NCBI GenBank assembly: GCA_910587345.1
Contig: CAJUKH010000043.1
Span: forward strand, 310,001-374,000
Direction of reading: 5' to 3'
Source: an uncultured Oscillospiraceae bacterium
Lineage (GTDB): Bacteria; Bacillota; Clostridia; Oscillospirales; Oscillospiraceae
Length of the DNA: 64,000 bases
Shown here: piece after piece, positions 39,924 to 49,524 of the stretch
Layout: every line of letters starts with the position of its first letter
Numbering within the stretch: position 1 is the stretch's first letter
Notes under the pieces: model-generated
The model's database searches: none
What the model was told of the DNA's origin: nothing
The model's input: only the letters and a program-made list of their open reading frames with translations
Made by a program: the position numbers and the translations under genes

Positions 39924-41444
39924 TTACTGCTTCAGCTGGAGAAAACGGGCGGTATAGTCGTCCAGAGCCTTATCCAGAGCCTGCTCGGTGGCTTCGTCCA
40001 GCTTGCCGGTATTCCGGATGGGGGCCAGCACATCGGACTCGTGGAGGTTGCGCATATCCTCGTAAAGACCCTTCTCATAGGCCTTGATGTCCTCCACCGC
40101 AACCTCGGTGAGCTTGTCGTGGATGACGGCGTAGAGGATGCACACTTGAAGCTCCACGGGCACCGGGGCGTTCCGGTCCTGCTTCAGCACCTCCACGATC
40201 CGCTCGCCCTGGGCCAGCCGCCGCTTGGTATCGGCATCCAGGTCGGAGCCGAACTGGGAAAAGGACTGAAGCTCCCGGTACTGGGAGTAGGCCAGCTTCA
40301 GGGTGCCCGCCACCTTCTTCATGGCGCTGATCTGGGCGCTGCCGCCCACCCGGGACACCGAAATGCCCGGGTTCACAGCGGGCATGACGCCCGAGTGGAA
40401 CAGCTCGGTCTCCAGAAAAATCTGGCCGTCGGTGATGGAGATGACGTTGGTGGGGATATAGGCCGATACGTCGCCGGCCTGGGTCTCGATGATGGGCAGG
40501 GCGGTGATGGAGCCGCCGCCGTACTCGGGGGCGATACGGGCCGCCCGCTCCAACAGGCGGGAGTGGAGATAGAACACGTCGCCGGGGAAGGCCTCCCGTC
40601 CGGGGGGACGGCGGATAAGCAGGGACAAGGCCCGGTAGGCCACGGCGTGCTTGGACAGGTCATCGTAGATGATGAGCACGTCCTTGCCCTGGTCCATGAA
40701 ATACTCCGCCATGGTGACCCCGGAATATGGGGCGATATACTGCATGGGGGCCAGTTCGGAGGCCGAGGCCGAGACCACGGTGGTATAATCCATGGCACCG
40801 GCGGCGGTGAGGGTCTCCACCAGCTGGGCCACGGTGGAGTACTTCTGGCCGATGGCTACATAGATACAGAGCACCCCGGTGTCCTTCTGGTTGATGATGG
40901 TATCCACGGCGATGGCCGTTTTACCGGTCTGGCGGTCGCCGATGATCAGCTCTCGCTGGCCACGACCGATGGGGATCATGGAGTCGATGGCTTTGATACC
41001 CGTCTGAAGGGGTTCCGAGACGCTCTTGCGCTCGATGATGCCGGCGGCCTTCTTCTCAATGGGCCGCAACTCCTTCTGCTCGATGGGTCCTTTGCCGTCG
41101 ATGGGCTGGCCCAGGGCGTTGACCACACGGCCAATGACCCCTTCGCCTACGGGCACACTGACCACACGGCCGGTTCGCTTGACGGTGTCCCCTTCCCGGA
41201 TGCCCTCATCGGAACCCAGAATGACCAGCGCCACGCTGTTCTCCTCCAGGTTGAGGGCCATGCCGTACTCGCCGTTGGCAAACTCCACCAGCTCGTTGGC
41301 CATGCACTTTTCCAGGCCGTAGGCCCGGGCGATGCCGTCGCCCACCGTGATGACCGTGCCCGTCTCGGCGCTTTCCAGCTTGGCGTCGTAATTTTTGATC
41401 TGGCTTTTGATAATTTTGCTGATATCCTCAGGTTTCAACTGCAT
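39924..41444 (-). CDS. atpA: F-type ATP synthase alpha subunit
   Basis: 506 residues from MQLKPEDISKIIKSQIKNYD at 41444; a GTG four codons earlier is an alternative start. P-loop GDRQTGKTAIAVDTI near residue 168, the noncatalytic-site stretch ALSLLIRRPPGREAFPGDVFYLHSRLLERAA and the Arg finger region ISVSRVGGSAQ. It forms the alpha3beta3 head with atpD and carries the non-catalytic nucleotide sites. Confidence 0.97.
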   Translation of the reverse strand: MQLKPEDISKIIKSQIKNYDAKLESAETGTVITVGDGIARAYGLEKCMANELVEFANGEYGMALNLEENSVALVILGSDEGIREGDTVKRTGRVVSVPVGEGVIGRVVNALGQPIDGKGPIEQKELRPIEKKAAGIIERKSVSEPLQTGIKAIDSMIPIGRGQRELIIGDRQTGKTAIAVDTIINQKDTGVLCIYVAIGQKYSTVAQLVETLTAAGAMDYTTVVSASASELAPMQYIAPYSGVTMAEYFMDQGKDVLIIYDDLSKHAVAYRALSLLIRRPPGREAFPGDVFYLHSRLLERAARIAPEYGGGSITALPIIETQAGDVSAYIPTNVISITDGQIFLETELFHSGVMPAVNPGISVSRVGGSAQISAMKKVAGTLKLAYSQYRELQSFSQFGSDLDADTKRRLAQGERIVEVLKQDRNAPVPVELQVCILYAVIHDKLTEVAVEDIKAYEKGLYEDMRNLHESDVLAPIRNTGKLDEATEQALDKALDDYTARFLQLKQ

Positions 41445-41476
41445 AGTCTCACCCACTTTCCTTGCGAAATCGCAGC

Positions 41477-42016
41477 TTACACGCTCTCATCCATCAGGAT
41501 GCGGCGCAGTCGTTCCATCCGGCCGGCCACCGAGCCGTCCAGCTCCTTGCCGGCGTACTCCACCTTCATACCGCCCAAAAGGCTCTCATCCACCCGCTCT
41601 TCCAGAAGAATGGTCTTGCCGGTGGTTTGGGCCAGCTTCTCCTGCAAGGCGGCGCGCTGCTCCCCGGTGAGAGGGTTGGCGCTGGTGGCGGTGACGGGCA
41701 GAATGTTCCTGTCCTCGTAATAGAGGGCCTGAAAGGCAGCCTTACAGCCGGACAGCAACCCCAGAGCCGACTTCTCGCAGAGGAGCTTCAAAAAGTTCAG
41801 CACATAGGGGTGCACCGCCTCCCGAAAGGCTTCGTCCAGCAGCGTGAGCCGCTGGGCCTTGGGAATGGCGGGGTTTTGGAGCAGCTTGACATAGGCAGGC
41901 TCTTCCGCCAGAAGGCCGGCAGTCAGTTCCAGCCCGGCACGGGCCTCCTCGGTGCAGCCTTCCTCCTGGGCCAGCTGGTAGAGGGCGGCGCCGTACTGCT
42001 TCTCGGCCGCCGTCAT
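41477..42016 (-). CDS. atpH: F-type ATP synthase delta subunit
   Basis: 179 residues. Helical N-terminal domain (YGAALYQLAQEEG) and the conserved C-terminal part with A-L-x-E-K-L-A-Q-T-T-G-K and D-E-S-L-L-G-G-M-K-V-E-Y. It links the peripheral stalk to the head. The start overlaps the atpF stop (ATGA). Confidence 0.93.
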   Translation of the reverse strand: MTAAEKQYGAALYQLAQEEGCTEEARAGLELTAGLLAEEPAYVKLLQNPAIPKAQRLTLLDEAFREAVHPYVLNFLKLLCEKSALGLLSGCKAAFQALYYEDRNILPVTATSANPLTGEQRAALQEKLAQTTGKTILLEERVDESLLGGMKVEYAGKELDGSVAGRMERLRRILMDESV

Positions 42017-42519
42017 GACAGGTCACCCATGTCATTGATAAAGCCGTCGATGAGATCCTTCCGGGTCTCCCCGTCCAGCTCCTTCCCCACCACCTTGCCC
42101 GCAAGTTCCAGGGCAATGGCGGAGATATCGTTTTTCAGCTCTCCGGCGGCCTTCTTCCGCTGGGCCTCGATATCCGCCTCGGCCCGGCGCTTGATGGACT
42201 GGGCCTCTTTCCGGGCCTCTTCCACCAGCTGTTCGGCCTGGGCGGCGGCGGTGACGCCGGCGGTTTTGATGATCTCGCCCGCCTCGGTCTTGGCCTGGGT
42301 CAGCCGCTGCTGATACTCGGCCTGCATGGCCTGGGCTTCGCCGCGGGCGGCTTCGGCCTTGCTGTAGGTGTCGTCAATTTCTTTCTGGCGCTGGGCGATG
42401 ATCTTCATCACAGGCTCTGTCAGATACTTTTTGGCCACGAAAAAGATGGCCAGGGTATTCAGCAGCACAAAAAGCGCCGTCCAAAAGTTGACGCCTACCA
42501 ATTCTTCAAATTGCGGCAT
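42013..42519 (-). CDS. atpF: F-type ATP synthase b subunit
   Basis: 168 residues from the ATG at 42519 (AAGGAG 9 nt upstream). One membrane helix at about residues 10-30 (FWTALFVLLNTLAIFFVAKKYL), then a long charged, Ala/Glu/Lys-rich coiled coil of the peripheral stalk. The overlap with atpH indicates translational coupling. Confidence 0.95.
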   Translation of the reverse strand: MPQFEELVGVNFWTALFVLLNTLAIFFVAKKYLTEPVMKIIAQRQKEIDDTYSKAEAARGEAQAMQAEYQQRLTQAKTEAGEIIKTAGVTAAAQAEQLVEEARKEAQSIKRRAEADIEAQRKKAAGELKNDISAIALELAGKVVGKELDGETRKDLIDGFINDMGDLS

Positions 42520-42556
42520 TTCCGTCAACTCCTTTCTTGTCCCCGAAAGGGTGAAA

Positions 42557-42799
42557 TTAGTTCACGGCGAAGAGGATCAGGAAGGAGATCAGCAGAGAGT
42601 AGATACCGGTGGTCTCGGCAATGGCGCAGCCCAGGATCATGTTGGTCCGCAGGGTGCTGGTGGCCTCGGGCTGGCGGGCCATGCCCTCCAGAGCCTTGCT
42701 GACGGCGATGCCTTCGCCGATACCGGGGCCGATGGCTCCGATACTCATACAAATGCCGGCGCCAATGGCGCAAGCCGCTTTCAAAATCGCGTGTTCCAT
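42557..42799 (-). CDS. atpE: F-type ATP synthase c subunit, sodium-type signature
   Basis: 80 residues from the ATG at 42799 (GGAGG 9 nt upstream). Two membrane helices joined by the R-Q-P polar loop. The ion site has Glu 62 followed by Thr-Thr-Gly-Ile-Tyr, the Na+ coordination pattern (E65, S/T66, Y70 in Ilyobacter numbering), and Glu 29 in GPGIGEG where Ilyobacter has Gln 32. Glu at both positions is the two-carboxylate motif described in Fusobacterium nucleatum. Na+ coupling is therefore likely; it is inferred from residues only. Confidence 0.93.
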   Translation of the reverse strand: MEHAILKAACAIGAGICMSIGAIGPGIGEGIAVSKALEGMARQPEATSTLRTNMILGCAIAETTGIYSLLISFLILFAVN

Positions 42800-42869
42800 A
42801 ACGTACAACCTCCATGAAATAATATATATGTTCAAAAATTAGAACAACAAAGGGATGGGGCGGGGCCTG

Positions 42870-43760
42870 TTACGCCTCCTCCGGAGGGGGACAGGCACCC
42901 GAGATATAGACCATGCTCAGCAGGATGAACACCAGCGCCTGAACACCGCCGGAGAAGATATCGAAATAGCAGCTGAGAACGGCGGGGATGCCGAAGGCCA
43001 GCACGGGCACACCGGCAAGCCAGCCCATGGCCTGAAGGAAGCCGAAGAGGCCCAGAACAAGGCTGAGCCAGCCCAGGATCATCCAGCGCAGCTTTTTGCT
43101 CTTCCGCCACAGAAGAAACAGGGCAGCCCCTGCCGCCATCAGGGCGGCGGACACCATCCAGCCGTTGGCGGCGATGAGATTCAGTACCGCCGTGGATGCC
43201 AGGGAGAGGGCCATGTAGAGAACGCTGGTAATGACGCCGCCGCCGGCCAGGTTGCCGAAGTGACGGAAGGCCATGGAGATGGGCTGGGCGATCTCTGAAA
43301 TGATGTTCATGGGCGTCATGATGGCGATAGGCTCGGTAAAACCCTTGAGCCAGCCCGCTACACCGCTGTTTTTAATGTTGTTGTACCAGATGATGGCGGT
43401 CACCATCAAAGCCCAGACCAGCGTACAGCTCAAATCCGCTGTGGAAGAGCGGAGGAACCCGGTCATGCCGATCAGGGACCCAAAGAGAGAGGAGAGAAAC
43501 AGGGTGAGAATAAAAGGGGTCCAGTGCTCGTTATGGGCGCCCATGGTGCTTACCACCATGTCCCGGAGCATCAAGACTCCCTTCTCCACCAAAATCTGCC
43601 GGGGGCCGGGCCGGGTGGACAGGTTCTTCCCCAGGGCGATGCAGAAGCCGCACACCAGAATGGTCACCAGCAAAGAGGAGACCGTGGTCTGGGTGATGTT
43701 GATGCCGCCGAAAATAGGAATGGTAAAATAAATAAAGGGACCCGAAACATTCAGTGTCAT
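42870..43760 (-). CDS. atpB: F-type ATP synthase a subunit with an internal insertion
   Basis: 296 residues, long for the family (about 220-250). The essential Arg sits in ISMAFRHFGNLAGGG (near residue 166) and the final helix pair ends LSCYFDIFSGGVQALVFILLSMVYI. Between these, about residues 195-250 form an extra Trp/Lys-rich stretch with one or two extra membrane helices (ALFLLWRKSKKLRWMILGWL). It carries the ion half-channels with the c ring. The start overlaps the subunit I gene (ATGA). Confidence 0.92.
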   Translation of the reverse strand: MTLNVSGPFIYFTIPIFGGINITQTTVSSLLVTILVCGFCIALGKNLSTRPGPRQILVEKGVLMLRDMVVSTMGAHNEHWTPFILTLFLSSLFGSLIGMTGFLRSSTADLSCTLVWALMVTAIIWYNNIKNSGVAGWLKGFTEPIAIMTPMNIISEIAQPISMAFRHFGNLAGGGVITSVLYMALSLASTAVLNLIAANGWMVSAALMAAGAALFLLWRKSKKLRWMILGWLSLVLGLFGFLQAMGWLAGVPVLAFGIPAVLSCYFDIFSGGVQALVFILLSMVYISGACPPPEEA

Positions 43761-44161
43761 GACTTGACCTCACCATCCTTTTGGAAAAATCGCTCTACGA
43801 TCAAAATCGGTCGGATAAACAGCAGGGGCAGCACCAGAGAAAACACATTGCACAGCCCGCTTTTCAGCAGCGCAAACATGACCACGAACAAAACCACCGT
43901 CCGAAAGAGAAAGGACATCTGAACCATCCCCTTGCTGCCCCTGGCATCCTCGCTTTGGGCCTTTTGGGTGGCCATCACAACTCCCATCGCCAGAAAGAAG
44001 TGATTCAGGACGGCCAGAACCCCCCCCAGAATGCCCCCCCGAAGGGCGATGGTATCAAGGCGGCCCAGAAGGGCAAAGACCCCCAGCATAGCGGCAACGC
44101 AAAGGGTCTGTCCCACCGCCATCACCGCCGTTTCTTTCAGTACCAGTTTGCGGACATCCAA
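43757..44161 (-). CDS. atpI: ATP synthase subunit I-like membrane protein
   Basis: 134 residues from a TTG at 44161 with GGAAGG about 9 nt upstream. Four predicted membrane helices. It precedes atpB, the normal place for AtpI/subunit I, which helps assemble the c ring or bring in Mg2+. Sequence similarity in this family is low, so the assignment rests on position, length and topology. Confidence 0.8.
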   Translation of the reverse strand: MDVRKLVLKETAVMAVGQTLCVAAMLGVFALLGRLDTIALRGGILGGVLAVLNHFFLAMGVVMATQKAQSEDARGSKGMVQMSFLFRTVVLFVVMFALLKSGLCNVFSLVLPLLFIRPILIVERFFQKDGEVKS

Positions 44162-44225
44162 GCTGTATCGCCTTCCTTCCCTATGGCGCCCTTTTGACTT
44201 GTTAATCTTTTAACATCTTGTTCCT

Positions 44226-44255
44226 ATTTTAGCATGGCAGGCTGTCCAAAATCAA
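44226..44255 (-). promoter_or_regulatory. Promoter of the ATP synthase operon
   Basis: Minus strand: TTGATT at 44250-44255, 18 bp, TAAAAT at 44226-44231. Between it and the first gene, GTTAA-TCTT-TTAAC forms a small inverted repeat near 44200. Confidence 0.6.
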
Positions 44256-44523
44256 TGGACAAATTGGCTGAAATGTGCAAGCCCCTTGGGGACCCATCCG
44301 TCATTTTGCTTTTTCTTCATGGGGGCGCGGATGCAGAAATTCCGATTTTTTCCATTATAATCGATATCCTCTCCACGGTCAAGTACTACTGAACCCTTTC
44401 TCTCCGGCCTTTTATGGGATGGCCCGTCTTTTGAGAAGGGCCTGTTTTCATGGCGTTTCCCTTTTGATTTTTCTCTTTTTCTTTGTATTTCACGATTTTC
44501 CCTCTTTTTTTCGCAAAATAGTG

Positions 44524-44552
44524 TTGTCACAAAAGGGAGAATTTGCTACAAT
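44524..44552 (+). promoter_or_regulatory. Promoter of the M60 protease/SLH operon
   Basis: TTGTCA at 44524-44529, 17 bp, TACAAT at 44547-44552, about 58 nt before the start codon. The 44260-44523 gap upstream is AT-rich and holds no recognisable gene. Confidence 0.8.
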
Positions 44553-44610
44553 ACGGGTTGTAAAATGTTGCGTTTTTCTCTCCAAAACCATTTGGAAAGG
44601 ATGATTTCCC

Positions 44611-47600
44611 ATGAAAAAGCCCTCTAAGATCCTTGCGGCTCTGACCGCCGCAGCACTGCTCCTCCCGTCCTTGCCTGTCCCCGAAGCAAAGGCGGCGGAG
44701 GCTGTCACCGGCTCTATTGCCGCGACCCTCCGCATTGATTATGCCCAGGCCCTTTCCCAGTTGAGCAGCCGCAATGTTCAGCTGGAACTGCGCCGGGGCA
44801 ATTCCCCGCTGGGAGACCCCATCGATCTGACCCGGGAAGGGTCCCTTACCCTGGCCGGCTATCCGGTGGAGGTCTCGGCCCGGAACACCGACGGCGGGGA
44901 GCTGGGCGGCGGGCAGTGGCCCGGGTATCTGGACGTGACCATCAGCGGTCTGCCCCAGGGGGAATATACCCTCTCCTTCACCGGCAGAGGCTACGCCCCC
45001 TTTACCCAAAAGGTGTCCCTTTCCGATTACTCCAAGCACGTCACTCTGGGCACCGGTGACGCCACCTTCACTCTGGGCGACGTAAATGATGACGGCAAGG
45101 TGGATGAGAAGGACCGTGCCGCCCTCTCCGCCGCTTTGAGTTCCACCAAAACCGAGGACCTGCGGCGGTACGACCTGAACGGCGATGGGACCATTGACAT
45201 TGTGGACCTGGCCTATGTCAACCGGCTTACCACCACCAGCGAGGGTGCCCAGGTACGGGATACCGTTCTGCTCACGGCGCCGGTGACCGCTCAGGCAATT
45301 GAGACGGCCCTTACCGAGAGCGGCACCACCGTGCGGGACGGCCGGCTGGCAGACCTTTTCGACGGCAGTGATTCCGCCGTCACCCTGGCCTCCGGCGGCA
45401 GCGGTATCGTGCTGCCCCTTCCCCTGAGCAAAACTGTGGAGATGGAGGAGGTGGTCATCACCACCCCCGCCGGCGAAAACGCCGTTTTGGCCGGTACCGT
45501 CACCGTGGAGGACGAGGAGGGGCAACTCCTGAACATCCCCTTTGACCATACCGCCCCGCAGGGGGTCCGTGCCATCGGCCCCGTGGAGGGCAAGGGGGTC
45601 ATTTCGGTGGAGCTGGGCCGGCGGGTGCCGGTAAAGAAGGTGACCATCACGGTGACCAAGACCGAAAGCGGCGGCTACGCCGCCATTGAGTCCATCCAGT
45701 TCCTGAAGGACATTGTGCCCGATGTTCCCGCCGCACCGGACAGCGTGGTGAAGCGTCTGTCCGCCGAGGCAGGCAGTGAGCAGGTGAGCCTGCAATGGAG
45801 TCCTTTGCCCAATGTGTCTGGCTACAAGGTCCTTTACTGGCCCTTGAACAACAGCCAGGAGACCCGGGAACTTCATGTGGATGTGACCACTGCGCTGGTC
45901 ACAGGGCTGGAGAATCTGGAGACCTACTCCTTCACCGTCACCCCCACCGACGGCAGCTGGGAGGGAAAGCCCTCTCAGGCTGTGACCGCCACTCCCCAGC
46001 CCGCCAAGGTCCCCGATAAGACCGACATGGTCCGGGTAACCGCCATGGAGGGGGCTTTGGGCGTTTCCTGGAAGGAGGGGAAGTCGGCCACATGGTATGA
46101 GGTCTACTATCAGGAGAAGGACGAGGGGGCCTGGCGGCAGGCGGGCACACGCCTGACCCAAACCAGTACCACCATCTCCGGGTTGGAAAACGATGTGACC
46201 TATTACATTTATGTGGTGGCGGGCAATGATATCGGCAAGGGACCCCGCTCCGATATCGCCGAGGGCACTCCCAAGGCCATTAAATATGAGCGGCCCGAGG
46301 GCATTCCCGCCCAGGGCATTTTGAGCAACGACAAGATCGCCTCTATCCGTCTGGCCGACAGTGGGAACCATGCCTCCGGGGCCTTTGACCCCCAGTGGAT
46401 GGCCGATGACGATTACCGCACCGCCTGGACCGCCCAGAACTGGTGGCGGAACGAACACGTCATCGTCACCTTCACCCAGCCGGTGGACCTCTCCGCCGTT
46501 CTCTGGGTGCCCCGGCTGGACGGCGGGTATCCCTCCAACCTGCGGGCTTACAGCGTTCAGGTCTGGTATGAGGGGGAGGATCTGACCAAGGCCGGCCATC
46601 TGGTGGTTCCGGACCCCGCCCGGGGCGGCGTGGACAACGGCGGCACCGGCCGGGATGTGGATACCTGGCCGGCGGTCCGGGGCACTCCCGCCACCACCAA
46701 CTTCGCCATTCTGCCCTTTGGCCCCAGCGCCAATGTCAGGCAGATCAGCGTGGCTGTGGAGCAGCGGGCCTACACCACCATCAGCCTTTCCGAGATCCTT
46801 TTTATGGAATATGACCCGGCCCACTGTCTGCCCGATGAGATCGCCGGCCTCTTTTCCGACGGTCTGTGTACCGCTCTGGCGGCCGGCGTGACCCAGGAGA
46901 AGATCGACGGTCTTCGTGCCCGGCTGAACAGCGATGAGAGCGACTACTATCTGGATCTGAATACTCTGGCCGATGAGCTGGCGCTGGCTCAGGAGCTTTT
47001 GGACGGCAAGGGCACTTCCGGCGTGGTGGTCAGCGGCCTTTCCGCCCGGGGCACCGGCGCCGACAGCAAGTATCAGCAGGGCGGCAGCGAGCTTCAGGCT
47101 TTGGGCCTTACCGCCGGAGCCGGGCAGGAGATCACCGTCTACGCCCAGGGCATTCCCGCGGGGCAGACCGTGACGCTGTACGCCACCCAGTTCAACGCCG
47201 AGGCCTCCGCCTGGCGGGCCGAGATCGGGAAGCTGCAAAACGGCCGCAACGTCTTTACCGTGCCCAAGGTGGGCAGCCGGGCGAGCAGCAGCGGCGGCAG
47301 CCTGTATGTGTCCTACGCCGGAACGGAGGGGGAGGATATCCGCCTTCATGTCCGCCGGGCCATTGATATCCCCATGTTGGAGCTGGCCAACTGGTATGAC
47401 CTGACCGAGACCGGCCGCAGAGCGGTCATCGGCGCCTATGTGGATGAACTGGCCGCCTATCTGGGCCGGACCTCCATGGGAAGCCCCACCACCGACTACC
47501 GCAACACCACAGAGATCTCCACCCCCGTGGTCCTGCTCTCCCTGCCCGCCCTGCCCGTGCAGAGCGCGCTGGGCGCCGGCACCCGGGAGGAGAAGATCAC

Positions 47601-49524
47601 CACCCTCTACAACGCCGTGCTGGCCTGGGAGGATATCATGGCCATCTGCAAGCAGGCCCAGGGCATCGACAATGTCTATGCCGACAATGACATGGAGGCC
47701 CGCCAGAACATCCGCTGTATGACCATGTTTGCCGGGGCCTTTATGTACGCCGCCGGGAATCACATCGGCATCGGCTACGGCTCCTGCGGCGGCATGGTCA
47801 CCGGACAGCCCATCTCCCTACTGCCCGAGGGGGCCGCCGCCAACCGGCTCTTCGGCTGGGGCATCGCCCACGAGATCGGCCATAATATGGACAAGCTGGG
47901 CAAGGCCGAGATCACCAATAACATCTATTCCATTCTGGTCCAGACCTGGGACGGGAATGCCGCCACCTTCCCCTCCCGGCTGGAGAAGAGCAACAAGTAC
48001 CAGGGCATCTTCACCAAGGTGGCCCAGGGTTATCCCGGCGCCTCCAATGATGTGTTTGTCCAGCTGGGCCTTTACTGGCAGCTCCATCTGGCCTATGATG
48101 ACGCTGACCCGCTGGCCTTCTATAACAGCTTCTTCAAGGCCTGGAAGGCCGGGACCTATACCGCCGGAGCCGCCGGCTACGACGACAGACTGGCCCTTAC
48201 CGCCGCCGGGGTGACCGGGAAGGACCTGACCGAGTTCTTTACCCGCTGGGGCATGGACCTGAGCCAGCCCACCCGGGACAAACTGGCCCAATATGAAGAC
48301 GAGTCCCGGGCCATCTGGTATCTCAACGACCAAAGCCGCAGGGACCGGCTGGCAGGCGTGTCCGCCGCCGCCGGCAGCCTTACTGCTGAGGCCCGGAAGG
48401 CGGGGGACAGAGAGATCACCATCACTCTGGACGCCAGCGGTATCACCGGGAATATTCAGGGTTTTGAGATCCGGCGCAACGGCAAGAGCATCGCCTTTGT
48501 CACCGAGGAGACCTATACGGACATCATCGGCTCGGCCAACCACAGGACGTATCACTACGAGGTTGCGGCCTACGATTCTCTGGGCAATCCCATTGCCGCC
48601 GCCGATGCCGGGGAGGTCCGGGTGGCCTATGACAAGACGGTGGACCCCTCGGAGTACGACATCACCCGCAGCGCCGATGGCACCGTGGTCATTACCATGA
48701 AGGAAGAGACCACTATCTCGGGGCTGAAGCTCTCCGGAACGCTGCCCACCGAGGGGGCTTTGACCGTCACCGTCACCGACGTGGAGGGGAAGAGCGTCAC
48801 CGCCCGCAGCACCACCTTTGACCCCGCCAACAATCAGGCGGTGGACGACAAGGACAGCTTTGTGACCTATTTCCAGATGCCCGGAGCGGAGGAGAGCGAC
48901 ACCCGCATCTGGACCTATGACGCAGGGACGGTGACCATTGCCGGCATTCCTGCCCAGCTTTCCACCGACTCCATCGGGCTTATCTCCTACGCCGGGGATG
49001 ACGTGGCCTTCCTGGAGGACGGCACCATGGGGCTTCTGGCGCAGGATTATACCTATGACACCATGGAGGGGACAGAGACCATTCCCGCCGGCACTCTGGT
49101 CATTCTGGGCACCTATCGGGGCGACCCGGTCTATAACACGCTGATGGTGGAGGGCCGCTTTACCGGCGTCACCACCGGGGAGGACGGCTCTTTGGAGGAG
49201 GCTCCCGTAACGGAGCGGCCGGTGGACGGCTATGCCCTTCTCTTTGCCGAGGTGCCCGCCACCGGTCCGGTCAGCGACATCAGCGACGGATTCTTCCTCT
49301 TCGTCCCCAATGTGCAGCGGGAAGCTGAGCTTCAGGGGACGGCCAGTGACTGTGATACCACCAACCTGCTGCCCAGTCAGATCCGGCTGGCCCTTTACCG
49401 CACCGATGACCCCGCCGATCCCTCCAGCAAACGGCTTACCGCCCAGACCCTCTGGATCTACAGTCCCGGCGGGACCACAGAGGAGCTTCCCGTTGTGGAG
49501 CTTCATCAGGGAGGGGGCCGTTGA
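44611..49524 (+). CDS. Secreted multidomain M60-like (mucin-type) metalloprotease with dockerin-like module
   Basis: 1637 residues. Signal peptide 1-28 (cut near AKA-AE). At about 150-207 two calcium-loop repeats, GDVNDDGKVDEKDRAAL and YDLNGDGTIDIVDLAYVNR, make a type I dockerin-like module. Two fibronectin III-like domains lie at about 374-553 and an F5/8C-like carbohydrate-binding region at about 560-740 (SGAFDPQWMADDDYRTAW). The peptidase M60 domain has zinc motif HEIGH (1087-1091) plus a Glu eight residues later, fitting HExxHx8E. C-terminal beta modules follow. M60 enzymes cleave mucin-type glycoproteins. It is translationally coupled to an SLH protein. The dockerin is unusually placed near the N-terminus. 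Confidence 0.88.
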   Translation: MKKPSKILAALTAAALLLPSLPVPEAKAAEAVTGSIAATLRIDYAQALSQLSSRNVQLELRRGNSPLGDPIDLTREGSLTLAGYPVEVSARNTDGGELGGGQWPGYLDVTISGLPQGEYTLSFTGRGYAPFTQKVSLSDYSKHVTLGTGDATFTLGDVNDDGKVDEKDRAALSAALSSTKTEDLRRYDLNGDGTIDIVDLAYVNRLTTTSEGAQVRDTVLLTAPVTAQAIETALTESGTTVRDGRLADLFDGSDSAVTLASGGSGIVLPLPLSKTVEMEEVVITTPAGENAVLAGTVTVEDEEGQLLNIPFDHTAPQGVRAIGPVEGKGVISVELGRRVPVKKVTITVTKTESGGYAAIESIQFLKDIVPDVPAAPDSVVKRLSAEAGSEQVSLQWSPLPNVSGYKVLYWPLNNSQETRELHVDVTTALVTGLENLETYSFTVTPTDGSWEGKPSQAVTATPQPAKVPDKTDMVRVTAMEGALGVSWKEGKSATWYEVYYQEKDEGAWRQAGTRLTQTSTTISGLENDVTYYIYVVAGNDIGKGPRSDIAEGTPKAIKYERPEGIPAQGILSNDKIASIRLADSGNHASGAFDPQWMADDDYRTAWTAQNWWRNEHVIVTFTQPVDLSAVLWVPRLDGGYPSNLRAYSVQVWYEGEDLTKAGHLVVPDPARGGVDNGGTGRDVDTWPAVRGTPATTNFAILPFGPSANVRQISVAVEQRAYTTISLSEILFMEYDPAHCLPDEIAGLFSDGLCTALAAGVTQEKIDGLRARLNSDESDYYLDLNTLADELALAQELLDGKGTSGVVVSGLSARGTGADSKYQQGGSELQALGLTAGAGQEITVYAQGIPAGQTVTLYATQFNAEASAWRAEIGKLQNGRNVFTVPKVGSRASSSGGSLYVSYAGTEGEDIRLHVRRAIDIPMLELANWYDLTETGRRAVIGAYVDELAAYLGRTSMGSPTTDYRNTTEISTPVVLLSLPALPVQSALGAGTREEKITTLYNAVLAWEDIMAICKQAQGIDNVYADNDMEARQNIRCMTMFAGAFMYAAGNHIGIGYGSCGGMVTGQPISLLPEGAAANRLFGWGIAHEIGHNMDKLGKAEITNNIYSILVQTWDGNAATFPSRLEKSNKYQGIFTKVAQGYPGASNDVFVQLGLYWQLHLAYDDADPLAFYNSFFKAWKAGTYTAGAAGYDDRLALTAAGVTGKDLTEFFTRWGMDLSQPTRDKLAQYEDESRAIWYLNDQSRRDRLAGVSAAAGSLTAEARKAGDREITITLDASGITGNIQGFEIRRNGKSIAFVTEETYTDIIGSANHRTYHYEVAAYDSLGNPIAAADAGEVRVAYDKTVDPSEYDITRSADGTVVITMKEETTISGLKLSGTLPTEGALTVTVTDVEGKSVTARSTTFDPANNQAVDDKDSFVTYFQMPGAEESDTRIWTYDAGTVTIAGIPAQLSTDSIGLISYAGDDVAFLEDGTMGLLAQDYTYDTMEGTETIPAGTLVILGTYRGDPVYNTLMVEGRFTGVTTGEDGSLEEAPVTERPVDGYALLFAEVPATGPVSDISDGFFLFVPNVQREAELQGTASDCDTTNLLPSQIRLALYRTDDPADPSSKRLTAQTLWIYSPGGTTEELPVVELHQGGGR

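Noticed and set aside
44527..47763. 1078-codon minus-strand frame opposite the M60 protease gene
   Set aside because: Shadow of the plus-strand gene; repetitive Gly/His/Leu composition and no ribosome binding site.
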